Shown piece by piece: positions 26,501-34,218 of a DNA stretch of 64,000 bases. Origin of the DNA: CALZKI01 sp045124055 (GTDB lineage Bacteria; Bacillota; Clostridia; Lachnospirales; Lachnospiraceae). Within the stretch, counting starts at the first letter, position 1. Every line of letters starts with the position of its first letter. The stretch is taken from positions 91,584 to 155,583 of the forward strand of contig JBGVKZ010000036.1 in the NCBI GenBank assembly GCA_045124055.1, in the 5' to 3' direction. A program made the translations under genes and the position numbers. Under the pieces are notes generated by a model. That model made no database searches and was not told where the DNA came from. It saw only the letters and a program-made list of their open reading frames with translations.

Positions 26501-27982
26501 TTAATTTTCTTGATGACGTTCCTTTGAAATTGCTAACATAGATACCGATAAATCATTTACCTGTTTTGTATCGTCAATAACGAGGCTCATATGATTCTTA
26601 TATAAATCTACGGCATTTGTAATTTCATCTACGTATGTCTGGTTTTCCTCTGTGCAAGTGGTCATTTCACCAATCTTATCCTCTAACTGATTGAATACAA
26701 CGTCCATTTTACTTACATTTTCATTCTGCTGTTCGATATTGTCATATAAAGAGCCAAACTGTTCCGTTAAACCATCAAAACTTGTCTGAAGTACTGTCAA
26801 TGCAGAAATAGATGCATCAATGGCTTCTGTGCTTTCTTCTAACTGTTCTGTCGTTACCTGAATCTGTGATTGCATTGCTGTCACAACTTCCACTACCTGA
26901 CCAGAACAACGGTTACTATCAATAGCTAATTCCTGTACTTTAGAAGCAACTACTGCAAAACCAGCTCCTGACTGACCTGCTCTTGCTGCTTCAATAGAAG
27001 CATTTAATGCAAGCATATTTGTACTTGCTGCAATACTGTTAAGCTGTTCCGTTACAGCCGAAATTTCCAAAATCTGTTTTTGTAAAGTAGCGAATACTGC
27101 ATTTGCCTCGTCTACTGCTTTTTTTACAGAATTCATCTGTGCATTCATTTCATACATATGACCTTTGTTTTCTGCTAATGCTTCTTCTACTTTCTTTACT
27201 TCCACATTTAATGCATCAATCTGTTCTTCAGTTGCCTGTACACTCTTATGCACGCCTTCAAAAGTGCTTACAATATCATTTGCACTTTCAATAATGCTAT
27301 CGGAACCTTCTTTTAATTCCTGAGTTCTTTCTTCCAGTCTTTCGCTGGCTTCTCTAAGACCTGATACACGCTTTGAAGATGTTTCACAGTTCTGCTGTAA
27401 TTCTGTTCCAGCTTTTGTAATGGAATCCACCAGTTCTTCTGCTTCTTTGGTTCTGTCTTCGCCCACCTGAATAAAGCATCTGCCTCTCTTAATTGCAAGG
27501 TAGAATAAGTAAGCTGCCAGTGTGGTAAGTACCATACACATAATAAACTGTGAAAGTGGGTCAGCTTTTTCCGGATGAAGTAAATATTGAGCAATCAATA
27601 GAATATTAACCAATACAATCTGAATAATTGTTATAGTAGGCTCTAAATACATACCACTTAAGCCGATAACTGCCAAATATAGAGCAAAGTCATCACTGTA
27701 AAAATTACCACTAAATAAGGAAATAACAAATACTAAAAACATAATCATAACGCATACAACAAGCTGTCTTTTACGTTTATGTATCTTTGCCAAGTTCATT
27801 ATTAACAAGGCTAATCCAAATACGATTAAGCAAACACCAATTCCAAGCATTGCCCCTAAATTAAAACCGATTACATTTTTCAAAAAGAAAACTCCCGCCA
27901 CAGCAAAAGTAATAATCAGCATTGTCTTATAAATAGAATCTTCCCCTATTGGTTTTTTAAATTTCTTCTCATTCTCACTCAT
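26501..27982 (-). CDS. Methyl-accepting chemotaxis protein with multi-helix membrane sensor
   Basis: This 493-residue receptor has no large extracellular ligand domain. Instead residues about 18-165 hold five or six membrane helices, so the signal is probably sensed in or near the membrane. The cytoplasmic part is a long coiled coil with the highly conserved signalling tip NSIAASTNMLALNASIEAAR and AGQSGAGFAVVASKVQELA, which contacts CheA and CheW. There is no HAMP domain visible. It fits the motile lifestyle implied by the flagellar operon. It has its own promoter and terminator. Confidence 0.95.
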   Translation of the reverse strand: MSENEKKFKKPIGEDSIYKTMLIITFAVAGVFFLKNVIGFNLGAMLGIGVCLIVFGLALLIMNLAKIHKRKRQLVVCVMIMFLVFVISLFSGNFYSDDFALYLAVIGLSGMYLEPTITIIQIVLVNILLIAQYLLHPEKADPLSQFIMCMVLTTLAAYLFYLAIKRGRCFIQVGEDRTKEAEELVDSITKAGTELQQNCETSSKRVSGLREASERLEERTQELKEGSDSIIESANDIVSTFEGVHKSVQATEEQIDALNVEVKKVEEALAENKGHMYEMNAQMNSVKKAVDEANAVFATLQKQILEISAVTEQLNSIAASTNMLALNASIEAARAGQSGAGFAVVASKVQELAIDSNRCSGQVVEVVTAMQSQIQVTTEQLEESTEAIDASISALTVLQTSFDGLTEQFGSLYDNIEQQNENVSKMDVVFNQLEDKIGEMTTCTEENQTYVDEITNAVDLYKNHMSLVIDDTKQVNDLSVSMLAISKERHQEN

Positions 27983-28029
27983 AAATGCCTCCCATAATAT
28001 AAAACATAAATTTTTTACCCATTAATGTA

Positions 28030-28058
28030 ATGATACTATTTTTATGTTAATAAAGCAA
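28030..28058 (-). promoter_or_regulatory. Promoter of the chemoreceptor gene
   Basis: On the minus strand TTGCTT (28053-28058) and TATCAT (28030-28035) are separated by 17 bases, about 48 bases before the start codon. Confidence 0.45.
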
Positions 28059-28095
28059 GTTGTTTATTGTAAATTTGCCGTATATTTGCATAATA

Positions 28096-28140
28096 AAAAA
28101 GCACAATATGGTCATTTTGTACAAAAAACCATACCGTGCT
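28096..28140 (-). terminator. Intrinsic terminator after the PurF-like gene
   Basis: AAAGCACGGTATGGT and ACCATATTGTGCTTT pair with two mismatches around a 15-base loop, followed by TTTATT on the minus strand. It is 20 bases past the stop at 28160. Confidence 0.75.
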
Positions 28141-28159
28141 TTATTGCAAATGTTAAATA

Positions 28160-29563
28160 TTATTCTTTTCCATCAAAACAGTAAGTACATAACTTACAAG
28201 GTTCTAATCCAATGGCATCTACCATATCATCAAGGCGGTTAAACTGAAGTGATGTAAAGTTTAGCTGTTTTCTAATTTCTTCAACCATTTCTTTATAGTT
28301 CTGGCTGTCAGGATTTGCATAGTCCGCTAACATCTTTTCTGCATTTTCGCCTTCTCTTTCTAAGATGACACGACGTGTAATTAAATCAAGGTCTGAATTA
28401 GAACGTGAGAAATTCAAGTATTTACAACCATATAACAGTGGTGGGCAAGCTGGACGAATATGCACTTCTTTTGCACCATTGTTGTATAGGAATTCTGTTG
28501 TTTCTCTAAGCTGTGTACCACGTACAATGGAATCATCAATCATCAAAAGACTCTGGTCTTTAATTAAGTCATAAATTGGAATCAATTTCATTCTGGCAAT
28601 CAAATTTCTCTGTTCCTGACTGGTTGGCATAAAAGAACGTGGCCAGGTTGGTGTATATTTGATAAATGGTCTTGAAAATGGGATTCCTGCCTCATTAGAA
28701 TATCCAATTGCATGTGCAATACCGGAATCCGGCACGCCGGCGACACTGTCCGGTCTGACAAAATCTCTCTTTGCCATTAATTGTCCACAGTTGTAACGCA
28801 TTTTTTCAACATTGACACCTTCATATGTGGAAGTTGGATAACCATAATATACCCAAAGGAAAGAACAAATTTTCATTTTTTCTTTCGGTGCACTGACGGT
28901 TTCTACACTTTCCGGTGTAACAAACACGATTTCGGCTGGTCCTAATTCTTTATAATATTCATATCCAAGATTCAAATAAGCAAAGCTTTCAAAGGAAGCA
29001 CAGAAAGCATTGTCCTTTTTACCAATAATAACAGGTGTTCTTCCAAGTCTGTCTCTTGCCGCATAGAATCCGTCTTTTGTAAGTACAAGGGTTGTCAAAG
29101 AACCATCTACTTTTTCCTGCACATATTGAAGCCCCTCTACAATCGAGGATTTTTGATTGATTAAAGCAGCGGCAACTTCTGTTGCATTAATCGTTCCACC
29201 ACTCATTTCCAAGAAGTGTGTATGTCCTTTTTCAAAGCATTCTTTAACCAATGCATCTATATTGTTAATTTTGCCGACAGTTGTAATCGCAAAACTACCT
29301 AAATGTGAATTCACTAAAAGTGGTTGTGGCTCAAAATCCGAGATACAACCGATTCCCAAATGTCCTTCTAAATCATCTACATCACGTTCAAATTTTGTAC
29401 GGAATGGAGAATTTTGAATATTGTGAATAGCACGGTCAAACCCTTTTTTTCCATAAACTGCCATACCACCACGTCTTGTACCAAGATGTGAATGATAGTC
29501 CGTTCCAAAAAATAAATCAAGTACACATGATTCTTTTGATGCAACTGCAAAAAATCCACCCAT
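28160..29563 (-). CDS. Amidophosphoribosyltransferase (PurF)-like protein lacking the glutaminase cysteine
   Basis: The fold of PurF is recognisable over 467 residues: N-terminal Ntn-type glutaminase domain and C-terminal PRPP-binding domain with VPDSGIAHAIGYS and the PRPP loop LLMIDDSIVRGT near residue 340. Cysteines expected to bind a 4Fe-4S cluster remain (KICSF near 230, YGCKY near 378, EPCKLCTYC near 455-461). The N-terminus reads MGGFFAVASKESC where PurF has the nucleophile cysteine (CGxxG), and the RYxTxG and NGN motifs are also missing. So glutamine hydrolysis is unlikely. It may use ammonia or have another role; a true PurF is probably elsewhere. Confidence 0.85.
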   Translation of the reverse strand: MGGFFAVASKESCVLDLFFGTDYHSHLGTRRGGMAVYGKKGFDRAIHNIQNSPFRTKFERDVDDLEGHLGIGCISDFEPQPLLVNSHLGSFAITTVGKINNIDALVKECFEKGHTHFLEMSGGTINATEVAAALINQKSSIVEGLQYVQEKVDGSLTTLVLTKDGFYAARDRLGRTPVIIGKKDNAFCASFESFAYLNLGYEYYKELGPAEIVFVTPESVETVSAPKEKMKICSFLWVYYGYPTSTYEGVNVEKMRYNCGQLMAKRDFVRPDSVAGVPDSGIAHAIGYSNEAGIPFSRPFIKYTPTWPRSFMPTSQEQRNLIARMKLIPIYDLIKDQSLLMIDDSIVRGTQLRETTEFLYNNGAKEVHIRPACPPLLYGCKYLNFSRSNSDLDLITRRVILEREGENAEKMLADYANPDSQNYKEMVEEIRKQLNFTSLQFNRLDDMVDAIGLEPCKLCTYCFDGKE

Positions 29564-29698
29564 AGTGTTATTCCTCTCTTTTTCCTTTTTTCATAAAAAT
29601 AATCGTACTATTTTATACTAAAGCATCGCTATTTTTTCGTCAATGAACTGTGTTGACAGATTTTTTTTTACATTTGTTTTTTTTATGGAATATTTGCA

Positions 29699-29743
29699 CA
29701 AAAATAAAGAACCCCTATTATCCATTCTCACAGATAACAGGGG
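29699..29743 (-). terminator. Intrinsic terminator after the small lipoprotein gene
   Basis: CCCCTGTTATC and GATAATAGGGG form a near-perfect stem with a 10-base loop, followed by TTCTTTATTTTTG on the minus strand, 20 bases past the stop at 29764. Confidence 0.88.
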
Positions 29744-29763
29744 ATACAATTCTTTTTTAGATA

Positions 29764-29964
29764 TTAGCCTAATAAATCAATTAAACCTTCCATTAAATCA
29801 TAGCATGTATCACAGAAATATGCTTTTTCACCTTCATATTCAAGCTGTTTACATTCTTTTACTTCGCCACACATAGCACATTCTGTTTTCTTTGTGCCAC
29901 AACCTACTAAGCTAAGAGCCATCATAAGTGTTACACCTGCAACTGCTAATACTTTTCTTTTCAT
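29764..29964 (-). CDS. Small lipoprotein with a four-cysteine metal-binding motif
   Basis: The 66-residue product begins with a lipoprotein signal peptide (MKRKVLAVAGVTLMMALSLVGC), where LVGC is the lipobox. The mature 45 residues contain two CxxC pairs, CAMC and CDTC, 22 residues apart, as in a small zinc ribbon. A strong TAGGAGG ribosome site precedes the ATG. The gene has a leader of more than 200 bases with predicted RNA structure, and a good terminator, so it is a real transcription unit. No family recognised. A surface zinc-ribbon lipoprotein this small could be a metal buffer or partner of another envelope protein; this is a guess. Confidence 0.82.
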   Translation of the reverse strand: MKRKVLAVAGVTLMMALSLVGCGTKKTECAMCGEVKECKQLEYEGEKAYFCDTCYDLMEGLIDLLG

Positions 29965-30075
29965 TCGTTTTTCCTCCTATTTTTTCCCTACGAATTTCAA
30001 CTTTCCTTTGCCTCATAGTTATGCTCGTCTTTTAAAATAACTATGAAATAGTTAAAGCAAGCTATCAGGCATATA

Positions 30076-30173
30076 TTTTTACTGCCTTCTTACAAAATTA
30101 CGCTCTCATTTCGCTAATGTAGTGCTAAACTACAAAAAGCTAACCAAAACATAACATCGCATAGCAGCAAAAA
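30076..30173 (-). ncRNA. Candidate structured RNA in the lipoprotein leader
   Basis: The gap from 29965 to 30293 holds no convincing gene but has an organised leader. On the minus strand, TTTTTGCTGC (30164-30173) pairs with GCAGTAAAAA (30076-30085) as an outer stem with one G-U pair. Inside it TATGC pairs with GCGTA, and an apical hairpin TGTAGT-TTAGC-ACTACA is flanked by GCT and AGC. Between this element and the ribosome site lie two mutually exclusive hairpins: AACTAT with ATAGTT, or ATAGTTAT with ATAACTAT. The nested design suggests a cis-acting RNA or a repeated element. I cannot match it to a known riboswitch class. Confidence 0.4.
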
Positions 30174-30193
30174 TCTAATTTCATATATTGAAC

Positions 30194-30222
30194 ATCATAC
30201 TACATTGGACTTTAAAATGCAA
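30194..30222 (-). promoter_or_regulatory. Promoter of the lipoprotein leader
   Basis: On the minus strand TTGCAT (30217-30222) and TATGAT (30194-30199) with a 17-base spacer lie just upstream of the structured leader and more than 220 bases before the lipoprotein start codon. Confidence 0.55.
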
Positions 30223-30293
30223 CCACAACCGCCGGTTCAGTATCTATTCAACTGCCTTTTTCCTCTTTTGCACCCATATTCTCTCCTTTATAT

Positions 30294-31649
30294 TTAGAAA
30301 CTAATAATTTCAAACTGTGCTAAGGAATAGAATATTAAAATTACCAATAGAAATACAGGAGCGATATATTTTACCATAATCCGAAAAATTTGTTTTCTTT
30401 TAAACCTTTCTCCATTTCTTGTTATTTCCTCTTCAATACTCTTTGTTCCAACACACCAACCGATAAGAATGCACGTAAAAATGGCTACCAATGGCATAAT
30501 AACACTGTTGGAAATATAGTCAAAGAACGTCAAAAAGTCCATACCAAGAGGTTTCACATCTTTAAAAACTCCATAGCCTAATGCTGACGGAATTCCAAGA
30601 ATAACCGATATACCAAATATTAATAACACCGATAATTTTCGAGACAATTTAAACTTATCCATAACCATAGAGGCAATCGCTTCCATTAAGGAAATAGAAC
30701 TGGTCAAAGCTGCCAAAAATACTAGAATAAAGAATACAAAGCCTATGGCCCTGCCTAATGGCATTTTTTCAAATACTTTTGGAAGGGTTTCAAACATCAG
30801 CCCTGCACCACCTGTTTTCAGTCCTTCTTCACCACTAAACACATAAACTGCTGGTACAATCATAAATCCGGATAACAGTGCAACCGCAGTATCAAAAATT
30901 TCAATATGATTCACCGATTTATTCAAATCAATGTCCTTTTTCACATAAGAACCATAACTTACCATAATTCCCATTGCGATACTCATAGAATAGAATAACT
31001 GTCCCATAGCCGCACAAATTGTTTTAATAGAAAATTTTGAGAAATCCGGTAATAAGTAATATTTGATTCCTTCCCCTACACCAGAAAGAGTCGCCACATA
31101 AATAGAAATTCCTATGGTCAAAATTAAAAGAACCGGCATCAACACTTTACTGACACGCTCTATACCCTTTTCTACTCCTAAGGCTACTACTAATGCTGTA
31201 ATCGCTAAAAATGCGAAGAATAGAACAAGTGGCCAAATATTTCCACTAATATAATCACTATAATAGGTATTCTGAGCTGCCGCTGTATCGTCCCCCATCA
31301 AAAATACACCGATGTATTTCATTACCCAGCCACCAATAACACAATAGTAGGGTAAAATAATCATAGGCACTATCGCTGCCATATAGCCTAAAAATCCAAA
31401 TTTGTTATGTAACTGCTTATATGCTAAAATCGAACTTTTTTTCGTTTTTCTTCCGATTGCAATTTCCATAATTAATAAAGAAAATCCAAATGTTACTACT
31501 AAAATCAAATAAACCAATAAAAAAATGCCACCGCCATACTGTGCCGCCAAATAGGGAAATCTCCACAAATTCCCAAGTCCTACGGCACTTCCTGCTGCCG
31601 CTAATACAAATCCCAGTCCCCCGGTAAAACTACTTCTTTTTTCTTTCAT
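30294..31649 (-). CDS. Sodium-dependent transporter of the NSS/SNF family
   Basis: This family imports amino acids or related compounds with Na+. The 451-residue protein starts with the signature GSAVGLGNLWRFPYLAAQYG, which carries the Na+- and substrate-binding unwound part of helix 1. About eleven or twelve membrane helices follow, including FYSMSIAMGIMVSYGSYV in helix 6-7. The length is like bacterial LeuT/MhsT/TnaT-type members. The substrate cannot be assigned; an amino acid is likely. It stands alone with a terminator upstream and an inverted repeat at its promoter. Confidence 0.95.
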   Translation of the reverse strand: MKEKRSSFTGGLGFVLAAAGSAVGLGNLWRFPYLAAQYGGGIFLLVYLILVVTFGFSLLIMEIAIGRKTKKSSILAYKQLHNKFGFLGYMAAIVPMIILPYYCVIGGWVMKYIGVFLMGDDTAAAQNTYYSDYISGNIWPLVLFFAFLAITALVVALGVEKGIERVSKVLMPVLLILTIGISIYVATLSGVGEGIKYYLLPDFSKFSIKTICAAMGQLFYSMSIAMGIMVSYGSYVKKDIDLNKSVNHIEIFDTAVALLSGFMIVPAVYVFSGEEGLKTGGAGLMFETLPKVFEKMPLGRAIGFVFFILVFLAALTSSISLMEAIASMVMDKFKLSRKLSVLLIFGISVILGIPSALGYGVFKDVKPLGMDFLTFFDYISNSVIMPLVAIFTCILIGWCVGTKSIEEEITRNGERFKRKQIFRIMVKYIAPVFLLVILIFYSLAQFEIISF

Positions 31650-31673
31650 ACATATCTCCCAATTATTTTATCT

Positions 31674-31694
31674 ATTTGACTCCTCTCGTCAAAT
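31674..31694. promoter_or_regulatory. Inverted repeat upstream of the NSS transporter
   Basis: ATTTGAC and GTCAAAT, perfect 7-bp arms with a 7-base spacer, lie 25 bases upstream of the transporter start codon and just downstream of an A+T-rich -10-like region. Position fits an operator, but no regulator can be named. Confidence 0.35.
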
Positions 31695-31722
31695 GTATAC
31701 TACTATAATATTACATCAAATA

Positions 31723-31753
31723 GACACCAGCCCATTTGAACTGGACCGGTGCC
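31723..31753. terminator. Stem-loop after the rubrerythrin gene
   Basis: GACACCAGCCCA and the pairing arm TGGACCGGTGCC form a G+C-rich stem with a wobble pair and a mismatch. It lies just past the rubrerythrin stop at 31772. The T-rich stretch is weak on the minus strand and better on the plus strand. Confidence 0.6.
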
Positions 31754-31771
31754 TTTCTTTTTTGTAAATAT

Positions 31772-32311
31772 TTAGTAATTTTCTGCTTTTACCTGGAAGT
31801 ATGACTGTGGGTGTGCACATACAGGACATACTTCTGGAGCTTTCTTGCCAATAACTACATGTCCACAGTTTAAACACTGCCAAATGCAGTCGCCATCTTT
31901 AGAGAATACTAAATCACCTTCGATGTTAGCAAGTAATTTACGATATCTTTCTTCATGTTCTTTTTCGATTGCGGCTACGCCATCAAATAATGCTGCAATT
32001 TCTGTGAACCCTTCTTCTCTAGCTTCCTGGGCAAATTTGGCATACATATCTGTCCATTCGTAGTTTTCACCTTCTGCTGCATCTTTTAAATTTTCTATGG
32101 TAGAAGGAACTGAACCACCATGCAACAATTTGAACCATAACTTTGCATGTTCCTTTTCATTTGCTGCAGTTTCTTCAAAAATATTGGCAATCTGCACGTA
32201 TCCATCTTTTTTTGCTTTTGATGCATAATATGTGTATTTATTTCTCGCCTGTGATTCGCCTGCAAATGCAGCCATTAAATTTGCTTCTGTTCTTGAACCT
32301 TTTAAATCCAT
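31772..32311 (-). CDS. Rubrerythrin
   Basis: Rubrerythrin reduces hydrogen peroxide in anaerobes using a di-iron centre and a rubredoxin-like iron site. The N-terminal four-helix domain has AAFAGESQARNKYTYYASKA and EETAANEKEHAKLWF, with the metal-ligand EEH motifs. The C-terminal rubredoxin-like domain has CLNCGHV and CPVCAHPQSYF. The length of 179 is normal. GGAGGACAATCAA precedes the ATG. An inverted repeat upstream could be a PerR-type operator. Confidence 0.97.
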   Translation of the reverse strand: MDLKGSRTEANLMAAFAGESQARNKYTYYASKAKKDGYVQIANIFEETAANEKEHAKLWFKLLHGGSVPSTIENLKDAAEGENYEWTDMYAKFAQEAREEGFTEIAALFDGVAAIEKEHEERYRKLLANIEGDLVFSKDGDCIWQCLNCGHVVIGKKAPEVCPVCAHPQSYFQVKAENY

Positions 32312-32355
32312 TTGATTGTCCTCCTTAAAAAGATATGTCTTATTGTACTATAAAA

Positions 32356-32371
32356 CTTATAAAAATATAAG
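32356..32371. promoter_or_regulatory. Inverted repeat at the rubrerythrin promoter
   Basis: CTTATA-AAAA-TATAAG is a perfect palindrome placed 8 bases upstream of a TACAAT -10 box (32342-32347, minus strand). It resembles PerR-type boxes, which are A+T-rich repeats of this form. It could instead be a weak terminator of the ribbon-helix-helix gene at 32377. Confidence 0.35.
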
Positions 32372-32376
32372 CCTTT

Positions 32377-32580
32377 TTATGAAATATCTATTTCGGGTGG
32401 AACATCTATTTCGTCAGAAACATATTTTCCATTTTTCTTACGTTGTCTAACACATTCTGATAGTAAATATTCAATTTGTCCATTTACGCTTCTAAAGTCA
32501 TCTTCTGCCCAAGAGGCGATTGCATCATACAATTTGGGTGACAACCTTAATGGAACTTGCTTTTTATTTAAATCTGCCAT
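32377..32580 (-). CDS. Small Arc-like ribbon-helix-helix protein
   Basis: The 67-residue protein has the shape of an Arc/MetJ-type DNA-binding protein: a strand (KQVPLRLSPKLYDAIASWA) followed by two helices with DDFRSVNGQIEYLLSECVRQR. The motif RSVNGQIEYLL is typical of Arc-family proteins. It follows the SPFH gene by 11 bases, a known pairing in Clostridia in which Arc-like genes sit after SPFH genes. It is a candidate autoregulator through the palindrome at 33640-33656. Confidence 0.85.
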   Translation of the reverse strand: MADLNKKQVPLRLSPKLYDAIASWAEDDFRSVNGQIEYLLSECVRQRKKNGKYVSDEIDVPPEIDIS

Positions 32581-32591
32581 ATTCTCATTTC

Positions 32592-33614
32592 CTAGTATAA
32601 ACTACCTGTATTTACGATTGGCTGAGCATCGTGATTACCACAAAGAACTACTAATAAATTAGATACCATTGCAGCTTTTCTTTCTTCATCTAACTGAACT
32701 AAATCGTTTTCATTTAATCTTTCTAATGCCATTTCCACCATACCCACAGCACCATCTACAATCATCTTTCTAGCATCAATGATAGCAGAAGCTTGCTGAC
32801 GTTGCAACATTACTGCCGCAATTTCTGTGGCATAAGCAAGATATGTAATTCTAGCTTCCACGATTTCAATTCCGGCTTCATCTACACGGCTCTGAATCTC
32901 ATCACGAATTCTGGCTGCTACCACTTCACTGGAACCTCGAAGGCTGCCTTCATCTGCCACTCCATCTCCGGTTGTATCTACATTTGGTGCCACATCATAA
33001 GGATATAATCGAACAATATTTCTAAGGGCTGAATCACACTGCAAGGATAAATATTCTTTATAATTATCTACGTTGAATACCGCTTTGGCTGTATCTACAA
33101 TTTTCCAAGTTACTGCAATACCGATTTCTACCGGATTACCCAGACAATCGTTGATTTTCTGACGACTGTTATTTAATGTCATAATCTTAAGTGAAATTTT
33201 ATTACTCGGTGCTATACTTACTGCTGCTGTGCTGCCACCTGTTGTTCCGGCTGTAAACAGTGTAGTCTGATTACTTACATCACCACTTTGATTTAATTTT
33301 GTTGCTGCGGCTGGATTTACACTTGTACAGAAAGGATTTACACAGTAAAATCCTTCTCCCTTTAAAGTGCCAATATACTTGCCAAACAAGGTAAGCACTA
33401 ATGCTTCCTGTGGTTTTAAAATTTTCAAACCACAAAGAGGTATCCAAGCAACTAAAAGTACTATAATGCTAAGAATTAAAAGTACAGGACTCATTCCTTT
33501 ATCCAGGCTAATGCCCCCAAAGACAACTCCTACAATAGAGATAATTTCCACGAGAATTCCTAATAACAGCACTAACATACCATTCTTTTTCCCAATTAAT
33601 ACTTTTTCTTCCAT
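32592..33614 (-). CDS. SPFH-domain membrane protein (stomatin/prohibitin-like)
   Basis: The 340-residue protein has two hydrophobic segments (after the start, LVLLLGILVEIISIVGVVF and PVLLILSIIVLLVAWIPLC), then an SPFH domain. Here GLKILKPQEALVLTLFGKYIG begins the fold and DEAGIEIVEARITYLAYATEI is the helical part. SPFH proteins form large membrane-associated cages or rafts; the bacterial role is not well fixed. The frame opens at 33647, but the AAGGAG ribosome site supports the ATG at 33614 (MEEKVLIGKK). It forms an operon with the Arc-like gene. Confidence 0.9.
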   Translation of the reverse strand: MEEKVLIGKKNGMLVLLLGILVEIISIVGVVFGGISLDKGMSPVLLILSIIVLLVAWIPLCGLKILKPQEALVLTLFGKYIGTLKGEGFYCVNPFCTSVNPAAATKLNQSGDVSNQTTLFTAGTTGGSTAAVSIAPSNKISLKIMTLNNSRQKINDCLGNPVEIGIAVTWKIVDTAKAVFNVDNYKEYLSLQCDSALRNIVRLYPYDVAPNVDTTGDGVADEGSLRGSSEVVAARIRDEIQSRVDEAGIEIVEARITYLAYATEIAAVMLQRQQASAIIDARKMIVDGAVGMVEMALERLNENDLVQLDEERKAAMVSNLLVVLCGNHDAQPIVNTGSLY

Positions 33615-33639
33615 ATATATCGAACTCCTTTTTCTTTTT

Positions 33640-33656
33640 GATATCATAATGATATC
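33640..33656. promoter_or_regulatory. 17-bp perfect palindrome overlapping the SPFH promoter
   Basis: GATATCATAATGATATC is a perfect palindrome with 8-bp arms. It covers the -10 box (TATCAT, 33649-33654, minus strand) of a promoter whose -35 is TTGACA at 33671-33676. Such placement is typical of a repressor operator; the Arc-like protein encoded in the same operon is the natural candidate. Confidence 0.6.
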
Positions 33657-33669
33657 ACATTAATTCCAT

Positions 33670-33698
33670 TTGTCAATACTTACTTTTTACTGTATAAT
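33670..33698 (+). promoter_or_regulatory. Promoter of the plus-strand membrane protein, overlapping the SPFH promoter
   Basis: On the plus strand TTGTCA (33670-33675) and TATAAT (33693-33698) are 17 bases apart. The -35 box is almost exactly the reverse of the SPFH -35 box, so the two divergent promoters compete for RNA polymerase. Confidence 0.6.
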
Positions 33699-33753
33699 AC
33701 AAATTGTGTGTTTATCACATATTCTATTAGAAAGATTACTTTGAGTTTCTATT

Positions 33754-34194
33754 ATGCAAAATATGAAGAATGGATTTTTGAGAAAAAGGAAGTTGTTTGA
33801 GGCAACCCTTATTCTTTTCCTAATTGCATCTTTGATAATTTGTATCGCCTGTAAAATGTCTGACAGCAACAGGTTTTATTTTGCTACCACAGAAAATAAT
33901 GAAATGTCTTTAGAAGCTCAATATCTGAATTCTTCTTCCGCCTTTCATTTTGATTTTGCCAGGGAGGAAAGTCTTCGGAGTGCTACTCAATCGTATTCTA
34001 ATATGAATTACTCTACCCCTCGTAATTCTAGAAGTGGATATCAGGCACACCTTATGTTTTTGGTATTCCTATTGGTATCTACTTTTGTTATTTTAAATCA
34101 TCTACGTTCTTATGGTTATTTCATTCTACAAAAAGAAAACTTTTCATCTATCTGTATAACCAAATTTATAGAACAATCCGACGGGAAAAAATAA
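33754..34194 (+). CDS. Hypothetical two-helix membrane protein
   Basis: The 146-residue product has a basic N-terminus and a membrane helix at about residues 17-35 (EATLILFLIASLIICIAC), then a Ser/Asn-rich segment of about 60 residues. A second helix (HLMFLVFLLVSTFVILNHL) lies near residues 98-117. No family is recognised. The ribosome site is weak; the ATG at 33763 is an alternative start. It has its own promoter and terminator on the plus strand against a minus-strand neighbourhood, which supports a real gene. Confidence 0.6.
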   Translation: MQNMKNGFLRKRKLFEATLILFLIASLIICIACKMSDSNRFYFATTENNEMSLEAQYLNSSSAFHFDFAREESLRSATQSYSNMNYSTPRNSRSGYQAHLMFLVFLLVSTFVILNHLRSYGYFILQKENFSSICITKFIEQSDGKK

Positions 34195-34218
34195 CGCATA
34201 AAACCTTCTAGTTTCTTG

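Noticed and set aside
29563..29698. Plus-strand promoter from TTGACA at about 29654
   Set aside because: No suitable -10 box and no plus-strand gene follows within reach.
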